Below, one piece after another: positions 57,212-64,000 of a DNA stretch of 64,000 nt. Under the pieces are notes generated by a model that was not told the origin of the DNA, searched no databases, and saw only the letters and a program-made list of their open reading frames with translations. Each line of letters opens with the position of its first letter. Positions within the stretch are counted from its first letter, which is position 1. The translations under genes were made by a program, and so were the position numbers. The DNA comes from Prionace glauca (Eukaryota; Chordata; Chondrichthyes; Carcharhiniformes; Carcharhinidae): NCBI GenBank assembly GCA_037974335.1, contig CM075760.1, positions 26,757,197 to 26,821,196 on the forward strand, given 5' to 3'.

Positions 57212-57319
57212 TTGTGAAGGATAAAATGTGAAGGATAAACTTGCAATTGGTGAAGAAAAAGTCCGAAATACAATAAAAATTCATGGATAAATCAACATTT
57301 TAAAGAAATTGCATCAACT

Positions 57320-57391
57320 TCCCTGGTGGCCTAGTGGTTAAGATTCGGCGCTCTCAGTACTACAACCTGGGTTCGGCTCCCGCTCAGGGAA
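57320..57391 (+). pseudogene. tRNA-Glu(CTC)-like locus, degenerate
   Basis: 72 nt, as in normal tRNA-Glu. The acceptor arms (TCCCTGG / TCAGGGA) and D region (CCTAGTGGTTAAGATTCGG) are kept, and the anticodon loop reads CTCTCAG with anticodon CTC. The 3' half of the anticodon stem (TACTA against CGGCG) no longer pairs and box B is GGTTCGGCTCC, a changed form. No TTTT terminator follows within 20 nt. It is more likely a pseudogene than an active tRNA. Confidence 0.75.
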
Positions 57392-57984
57392 TGTAGATTT
57401 ATTGCTGTACAACAATCCTGCGTTACTTCTCAGTCTGCAACTGTCAGAATCAATATTAGGGAGATTTCTTTGTTTGTGTCTGAATTGGAAAAGTCACATG
57501 TGAAGAATCAAAAAGAAATTAAGAGAGCGATAGGCGAGAAAGGGCTGATGGTACGAAATGCTGATGCGGTTAAAATCTAGCTGTTAATGGGGGAAGATTT
57601 ATTGTTTCTACCGACACAAATATCTGCAGATCTCGGTCCAAATCTCTGCTTCCATGACAAGAAAACTTTTAATTGAATGAAATAGTAAACTCTCCCACCC
57701 CCTGTGAAGTGGAGGCAGTTTTCACTCAGAAACCAGTAACTGTGAGTTTAACAATGTGGGAAGGAGAAAGACTCAGTTTGAGCGGTGACATTGCGGGAGG
57801 AATGGTGAGCTGGAGTTCACCCAGAAAAGCAGCAAAGTTTCAAATCAATGGCATCCATCGTTGGATGGTCCATTAACGCCGATAATTTAATGTTATTCAG
57901 CAGAATCACCGCAGGATGGTGTATCACAGATTGATGATAATACTTTGAATGGAGTGAACTGCAGTAACATTGAGTGCAGAAGAA
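57392..57984. other. Unassigned DNA
   Basis: No gene recognised. Confidence 0.3.
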
Positions 57985-58275
57985 AGGACAGCGCGGTAGC
58001 ACAGTGATTAGCACTGCTGCCTCACAGCGCCAGGGACTCAGGTCCTCGGGTCACCGTCTGTGCAGAGTTTGCACGTTCTCCCCATGCCTCCGTGGGTTTC
58101 CTCCAGGTGTTCAGGCTTCAAAGATGCGTGGGTTAGTTTGATTGTCTATGCTAAATTGATCCTAGTGTCAGAGGGATTAGAAGGGTAAATATGTGTGTTT
58201 ACTGGGAATAGGGCGTGGGTGGGATTGTTGTGGGTGCGGACTCGATGGGCCGAATGGCCTTCTTCTGGAGGAATC
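57985..58275 (+). repeat. tRNA-headed SINE with CR1-type tail
   Basis: Head acagcgcggtagcacagtgattagcactg, core ctccgtgggtttcctccagg, tail actcgatgggccgaatggccttc. Part of the core and the last repeats are missing. Confidence 0.85.
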
Positions 58276-58665
58276 AAAAGAGGTAATGCAAATATACATT
58301 GTTTTGGATGAAACAGCATGCCAACTAAATGTATTTTCACTGCCATGTAAAAGCGGACCTGACATCTGCACTGAAATGTGATGAGATTGGAAAAACTCAG
58401 GACGTTACATGGCATGTGTGCATAAGGAAACAAAGATAAACCTTCACCTCCATCACCTTTCATTAACATTGGGAATGTTTAGAAATAGAGGAAGTTTTTT
58501 AAAAAGCGAAATCCAACAAGGAGGAAATAGAACAACACCTGGCAGGGTGGAAATTGCGGTGGGTATTTAGTCTGTTGCAGTTTGTGTCAATTGATGTTTG
58601 AAAACAGTGCGAGACAAAATGCAGGACTGTTTAGCAGAGAGCACAGAAAACCAGCAACGGAATCC
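58276..58665. other. Unassigned DNA
   Basis: Includes TTTT on the minus strand (58650-58647), a fitting Pol III terminator for the tRNA-Phe locus. No other feature seen. Confidence 0.4.
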
Positions 58666-58742
58666 TGCCGAAACCCGGGATCGAACCAGGGACCTTTAGA
58701 TCTTCAGTCTAACTAACGCTCTCCCAACTGAGCTATTTCGGC
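58666..58742 (-). tRNA. tRNA-Phe(GAA) with a 4-nt duplication
   Basis: The minus strand reads GCCGAAATAGCTCAGTTGGG, AGAGCG, TTAG TTAG, ACTGAAGATCTAAAGG, TCCCTGGTTCGATCCCGGG, TTTCGGC. Apart from one extra TTAG before the anticodon stem it matches the vertebrate tRNA-Phe sequence as I know it. Boxes A and B, all stems, the anticodon GAA and the discriminator A are kept, and TTTT follows 16 nt on. The insertion places four extra bases between the D stem and anticodon stem, which should impair folding. It may be a transcribed pseudogene or a variant. Confidence 0.8.
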
Positions 58743-59217
58743 CGGCTGGTTGGCTGGCTAGCAGACTGGAAGCTTCCGTCTCCCAAATATCTAAGAGAAA
58801 AATGATTTCTGCCTCTTCGTTAATGCATCATTTTCAGGTGTTCATTTGATTTGCTTTAAACGTCATGAATACTTTTTTTTTTCAAAACTTTAATGCAGTG
58901 GGAAACATCATTATTCATTTTGACAGGAGGAAACAGCAGAGACAATGTAATATCAATTACTGTGGGCAAATGATGGGCTTCTGGAGCCAGTCTAGTTGTT
59001 TCTCCAGATCTGCTTGCCCTGAGGTCATCACCCTGTTTCTGTAGTACCGTGGTTATCACAAGACCCAGATTAATTCTGTAAGTATCTGGGTAGAAATGGG
59101 AAGGATGGGATGTGTACACGATCCGATTTCAGTTTCAGTTCGAAAAATCAAGCCCATCACCTTAATTCTTGGGCAGGCAATACAGCCTCACTGTTTGTAA
59201 TCCTGTTATTTATATCA
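58743..59217. other. Unassigned DNA
   Basis: No gene recognised. Confidence 0.3.
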
Positions 59218-59345
59218 TGATGTGGAGACGCCAGTGTTGGATTGAAGTGGGTACAGAACGCATTCTCACAACACCAGGTTAAAGTAAAACAGAATTATTT
59301 TGAATTACGAGCTTTTGGAGCGCTGCTCCTTCATCAGTTTAACTC
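59218..59345 (-). repeat. Dispersed repeat, inverted copy of the 'acctggtgttgt' family
   Basis: atgatgtggagacgccagtg, caacaccaggttaaagt, cttttggagcgctgctcc, cttcatcag: the reverse of the 3530 and 61020 copies. Confidence 0.8.
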
Positions 59346-59520
59346 GGCAGTCAGAAATTCACTGTGTGTGATGCTCTCGAAAGGGGCCACTTGCACACGC
59401 TGCTTTACTCCAGCAAATTGTTCAGTTGGTAATGTTTCTGTTCGTTGTTCTTGACGAAAACGACACAGCACACATTCCTGCATTCAATCTGAGCTGTGAG
59501 ACCAAAACTCAAATCCATTT

Positions 59521-59602
59521 TGGCAGCGGTGGGATTCGAACCCACGCCTCCGAAGAGACTGGAGCCTTAATCCAGCGCCTTAGACCGCTCGGCCACGCTA
59601 CC
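59521..59602 (-). tRNA. trnL: tRNA-Leu(AAG), intact
   Basis: 82 nt including the discriminator A. Acceptor GGTAGCG pairs with CGCTGCC (one G-T wobble). Box A is GTGGCCGAGCGGTCTAAGG and box B GGGTTCGAATCCC. The anticodon stem CTGGA/TCCAG closes the loop TTAAGGC, so the anticodon is AAG. The long variable arm (TCTCTTCGGAGGCG region) marks class II. TTTT lies 14 nt downstream. All features point to a working gene. Confidence 0.96.
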
Positions 59603-59722
59603 ACGTGAAACGCTCTCACAATAATGTTATTTGATGATAATGTTACTGAAATTCATTAAAAGCAATGGAACTTGGAACGGCCATCAGGAGGATTGAGCCT
59701 GCTCCTTCACTGATTCAGGTAA

Positions 59723-60200
59723 GTCTGAACTGAGGAACAAACAGAAATCATCTCACCTCAGAAACACAAGGAGCTGCACACAGTAACATGCAGTGAAGGG
59801 CCGGCATCATTTAAACTGTCCTTCAGCTCGTCTCTTCCCAATTTCTGCAGAAATGACAAGAGAACCTCCTGTTGGATTTGCTCAGAGTCTGCACTTCAGG
59901 ACACGAGGCGCGATTATATTTTATATGTTCATCCGGGTAGCAACCCACATGTGTTTTCAGGGCTTCGATGGGAGCAATAAATTTTCAATTTCAGACCAGT
60001 AATCCGAACAGCAGGGAAAGAGTCAAATTCTAACCACCAGGCCAGCAGCTTACAGCGTGTTTTAGAATTTACTTTATCCACGCTGCTTTTGTTACTTTAA
60101 TTTTCACACCAGACCACTTTCATCACAAACAGATTTCTCCCGCAAAATGGCAGTTTCTGATTCAACCATGATGTGTTCAGTCAATGAAAACATTCCATGA
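59723..60200 (+). repeat. Large inverted repeat, left arm
   Basis: About 478 bp, aligning with the complement of 61889-62364 end to end with small indels; by eye close to 88% identical. It starts about 120 bp from the tRNA-Leu gene. Confidence 0.9.
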
Positions 60201-60539
60201 ACACTCCGACAGTTCGAAACTGAACAGAAGTATTTCTAAATGTTTTTCAATGCAGATGAGGGAACAGTTTCATTATTCAGTGTCAATATAGAGAGTGAAA
60301 TCTGACTCATTAGCACACAGATTTTCCATTGCAACATCTCAATCGTTAAGGACATCTCAACTGTCCTTCTCTTTCTGTGTTTGTTCTTGAACTGTTCCAC
60401 ATGTGAAATTTCCAGCTCTGATGGAATCTTGCAAATCTCACTCGGCTGATTCTAATAGATCTGCTTTCGATCGGAGAGTAAATCAGATCATTATTAATGG
60501 TTTGCTGAGATCAAATAATCTTATTTTCCTCGGCGGGAA
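60201..60539. other. Unassigned DNA
   Basis: Nothing recognised. Confidence 0.3.
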
Positions 60540-61160
60540 TTAAAACTACGTATCACTGGGGAAGTGCTGAACACAAACCACTGGACGACCATCGCTCGAC
60601 AATCACCAGGCAAGACTGTTCCCTTCCTGTTGGCGAACGCTTCAGTGGTCACGGGCATTCAGCCTCTGACCTTCGGGTAAGCATTCTCCAAGGCGGCCTT
60701 CACGACTTACGACAGCGCAGAGTCGCTGAACAGAGACTGATAGCCAAGTTCCACACACATGAGGACGGTCTCAACAGGGATCTTGGGTTCATGTCGCACT
60801 ATCTGTAGCCCCCGTGACTTGCTTGGGTTTGCAAAACCTCACTCACTGTGCTATCTGGAGACAATACACATCTCTTTAACCTGTGATCAGTGCTCCTTCC
60901 ACACACATTGTCGGCCAGTTTAGGACTTGAACAGCAGGTTAGGTGTAAAGATTCGCATTCTAATCAGTAATCTCTAAACTGTCTGTGCTTTATATGCTCT
61001 GTCCGAAGCCAGAACTCTCCATTCACCTGACGAAGAGGCAGTCCCCTCGAAAGCTTGTGAGTATATTATCAAATAAATCGGTTGGACTAAAACCTGGTGT
61101 TGTCAGACTTTTTACTGTGTTTACGCCAGTCCAACGCCGGCATACCCACATCATGACAAT
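60540..61160 (+). repeat. Long copy of the 'acctggtgttgt...catcatgac' dispersed repeat
   Basis: This is the longest copy in the window. It includes ggcattcagcctctgacc, ccaaggcggccttcacgac, ctcaacagggatcttgggttc, and the 3' end acctggtgttgtcagac to catcatgac. Broken coding-like frames (GIQPLTFG region) suggest the 3' part of a retroposon. The clade is not determined. Confidence 0.7.
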
Positions 61161-61888
61161 TATCCGAAAAAGGCAGGGATGAAGGTGTCTTTACATAGAT
61201 GGGTCACTGGGTGGCGCAGTGGCTCTTTCACTGAACAGCCTTCAGTTCAACCACATTCCACACATGACAGCGGGAACATGCCTGTCTGGGAAAGGGGGCA
61301 GCCCTATAATAGGGAAAATGGAGCACAGTGGATGGGTTTTTGAGAGCGGAATTAAGCCAAGGCAGAGGCAGTTATTTTTTTATTTAAAATTTATTTAAAA
61401 ATTCAGACAATTTTTTTTAAGTTAGAAAAGTGAACATAACGATCGAGCTTCACATTGAGAACAGAACAAATGCACAGGGAATACGTCAATATTTGTACAT
61501 CTGTTACATACACCACAAAGAGAATACAGACCTTAATAGAAAGATGAATTAACAGGTGTGAATAAGGAATGAGAAAAGTTTCTTATGTATACATGAAATT
61601 TAAACTACAGGAAAACTATTAAAGACAGTTGCATTGTAACAAAAAAAAAGTCTCGTATTTTTCACACTGGAAACTGATATAACGTCTACGATTGTCTCAG
61701 TTACAGATTCAGAATGATAAAATGAGAGAATAGAATAACCGAGAGCAGATATTGCATTTGAGTCACAGAGAGATCTTGATAATCAGCCCAGAGTCAAAAA
61801 AATTAACCCATCACTTGATCTGTAAAATAAAGACACAACAATGAAGCAGATGCTCCTGATGTTGGGGCATTAATATTGGAGTTTTTAT
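61161..61888. other. Unassigned AT-rich DNA
   Basis: A possible SINE head at 61205-61235 (ggtggcgcagtggctc). Nothing else recognised. Confidence 0.35.
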
Positions 61889-62364
61889 TCATGGAATGTT
61901 GTCATTGGCTGAACACACCATGGTTGAATAAGAATCTGTCATTTTGCAGGAGAAAGCTATTTCTGTGAAAGTGGCCTGGTGTGAAAACTAAAGTAACAAA
62001 TACAGCGCGGATAAAGTAAATTCTAAAACATGCTGTTGGGTAAGCTGGTGATTAGAGTTTGTATTTTTCGCTGCTGTTTCGATTTCAGGTCTGAAATTGA
62101 AGATTTATTGCTCTCATCAAAACTCTGAAAACAAATGTGAGTTATTGCCTGGATGAACATATAAAACATAATTTTGCCTCGAGTCCTGGAGTGCAGACAC
62201 TGAGCAAATTCAACTGGAGGTTCTCTTGTCATTTCTGGCAGGAAGTTGGGAAGAGACGAGCTTAAGGATAGTTTAAATGATTCCGGCCCTTCACTGCATG
62301 TTACTGTGTGCAGCTCATTGTGTTTCTGAAGTGAGATGATTTCTGTTTGTTCCTCAGTTCAGAC
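61889..62364 (-). repeat. Large inverted repeat, right arm
   Basis: Reverse complement of 59723-60200. The arms share an open frame of about 50 codons (MTREPPV... start, 59863-60002 and the minus strand at 62232-62023). Confidence 0.9.
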
Positions 62365-62933
62365 AGGAATGCGCACAGTGAGAATTATCCACTGTCACAA
62401 TCTCCTTACAGCATTGAGCACGGAGTTAAGCTTTGAAGTGTTTGATGTTTTGCTACAGTAATTCAGGGTTTTGTTGCGACCACATTTGGAATAGTGTGTA
62501 CAGTTTGGAGTTCCAGGAGCCCACTACTCTCTGTGCAAAAATCTGCCATGTCCATCTCCTTTAAACCTTGCCCCTCGCACCTTAAAGCATGCCTTCATCG
62601 GCCGGGCCATTTTGTTACTGAACATTATCTGAATCTCGATGTTACACCCATAGTATCTTCGCTCTGGCCTCAGCCTCAAATGCTTTGTGTCAAATTAGAA
62701 ATGATAAATTGTTTGATGCAATGCCAGGAAAGAAACTTCCCTATTTTGACACCTGCACATATCAGCAAGTCATCCAGTCTAAAAGACAATTTAATAGGTT
62801 TAGGTGCAGACTAACATAGTTACTCACCATCTGAAACATGCTAGGGTGAGGGAAGTCTGTATGATTTCGGTTTGGTGCTGAATATTATCAGAATCTCGAT
62901 GTTACAGTCATATTATCTTTGCTCTGACCTTAT
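62365..62933. mobile_element. Small decayed LINE pieces
   Basis: gaccacatttggaatagtgtgtacagtttgg (about 62481-62510) is an RT C-terminal relic on the plus strand. About 62530-62580 resembles an antisense piece. The phrase 'gaatctcgatgttaca' occurs at 62632 and 62891, a short local duplication. Confidence 0.5.
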
Positions 62934-64000
62934 CAAATAGGAGGCAGAGAGTGAGGGTCAATGGGTGCTATTCGGATTGGCGGTTGGTGACTAGTGGGGT
63001 GCCCCAGGGGTCGGTGCTGGGGCCTCAGCTATTTACCATTTATATAGATGATCTGGAGGAGGGAACCGAGTGCAGGGTGTCGAAATTTGCTGATGACACC
63101 AAGATTGGGGGAAAGGCAAATTTGTGCGGAGGGTGTGGAGAGTCTGCAGAAGGATCTAGATAGGCTGGGCGAATGGGCCAGGAAATGGCAAATGGAATTT
63201 AATGTTGGCAAGTGTGAGGTGGTCCACTTTGGTAGGAGGAATGGTAGGAAGGACTATTACTTACGTGGCGAAAAACTGCAGCAGGCGACGGTGCAGAGGA
63301 CCTCGGGGTCCTTATGCATGAGTCGCAAAAACCCAGCTTGCAGGTGCAGCAGGTGGTCAGGAAGGCGAATGGGATGCTGGCCTTCATAGCGAGGGGGATT
63401 GAATATAAAAGTAGGGAGGTCTTGCTGCAGCTGTATAGGGCATTGGTGAGGCCGCAGCTAGAGTACTGTGTGCAGTTTTGGGCGCCGCACCTGCGCAAGG
63501 ATATTTTGGCCCTGGAGGGAGTGCAGAGGAGGTTTACTAGGCTGATACCAGAGTTGAGGGGATTGAGCTATGAGGAGAGGCTGAATAAACTAGGCTTGTA
63601 CTCGTTAGAGTTTAGAAGAATGAGGGGAGATCTCATTGAGACGTATAAGATGATGAATGGGATGGATAGGATAGAGGTGGAGAGACTCTTCCCGCTCAAA
63701 AAAGACAGTAGGACTAGGGGGCATAGCCTCAAGATAAAGGGGAGGCGGTTTAGAACAGAGTTGAGGAGGAACTTCTTCACTCAAAGGGTGGTGCATCTCT
63801 GGAATTCTCTGCCCGTTGAAGTGGTGGAGGCTGCCTCGCTAAATATTTTTAAGAAGCGGGTTGATAGGTTTTTGATAAGAGAAGGGATTAAGGGTTATGG
63901 GGAGAGGGCGGAAAGGTGGAACTGAGCCACGACAGATCAGCCATGATCTTATTGAATGGCGGGGCAGGCTCGAAGGGCTAGATGGCCTACTCCTGCTCCT
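62934..64000 (+). mobile_element. CR1 LINE family A, 5'-truncated, running off the window
   Basis: It starts at caaataggaggcagag, nearly the same truncation point as the copy at 36.9 kb. VPQGSVLGP and KFADDTK are intact. It continues to FFTQRVVHLWNSLP and a stop near 63925, with the 3' UTR reaching ggcctactcctgctcct at the edge. The frame shifts in the 63115-63310 part. Close to the copy at 0.7-1.9 kb. Confidence 0.93.

Overview
The window looks like shark (elasmobranch) nuclear DNA. The evidence is a cartilaginous-fish style immunoglobulin cluster (V-D-D-J-C in one short unit), many CR1-clade LINEs with short 7-8 bp 3' repeats, tRNA-headed SINEs of elasmobranch type, and long AT-rich introns and intergenic DNA. 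Species is not determined.

The main gene is one immunoglobulin heavy-chain cluster on the minus strand, most likely IgM. It reads from the promoter and leader (about 15.4-15.18 kb) through VH (15.04-14.74 kb), D1 (14.3 kb), D2 (13.9 kb) and JH (13.5 kb), then a 10.5-kb intron, to CH1 (2.96-2.66 kb) and CH2 (2.25-1.93 kb). Later constant exons lie beyond base 1. All segments are unrearranged, with recombination signals in a legal order (V-23, 12-D1-22, 12-D2-12, 23-J), and the splice phases fit J to CH1 to CH2. The J-C intron holds the most interesting structure. About 1 kb before CH1 there is a 0.7-kb repeat that is G-rich on the coding strand and rich in AGCT, in the place where tetrapod switch regions sit. 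Beside it are a 2.3-kb GTGAGTGAG minisatellite of opposite strand skew, a TG/AG microsatellite, and older duplicated intron units near J.

From 15.4 to 31.2 kb the upstream flank of the cluster occurs twice. The right copy (about 26.1-31.2 kb) carries a ruined VH segment, so it is the ghost of a second cluster. A 5'-truncated CR1 LINE (16.8-19.8 kb) sits only in the left copy; the right copy keeps the empty site.

From 31.6 to 37 kb there is a three-element nest of CR1 LINEs. From 37 to 53 kb there are decayed LINEs, SINEs, several minisatellites (one of nine exact-length 84-bp units) and no convincing gene. At 54.0-55.6 kb (minus) lies a two-exon GPR139-like receptor gene, with the two halves of a 0.7-kb segmental duplication on either side. 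From 57.3 to 59.6 kb there are three tRNA loci: a degenerate tRNA-Glu, a tRNA-Phe with a 4-nt duplication, and an intact tRNA-Leu(AAG). A 478-bp inverted repeat follows, and the window ends inside another CR1 LINE.
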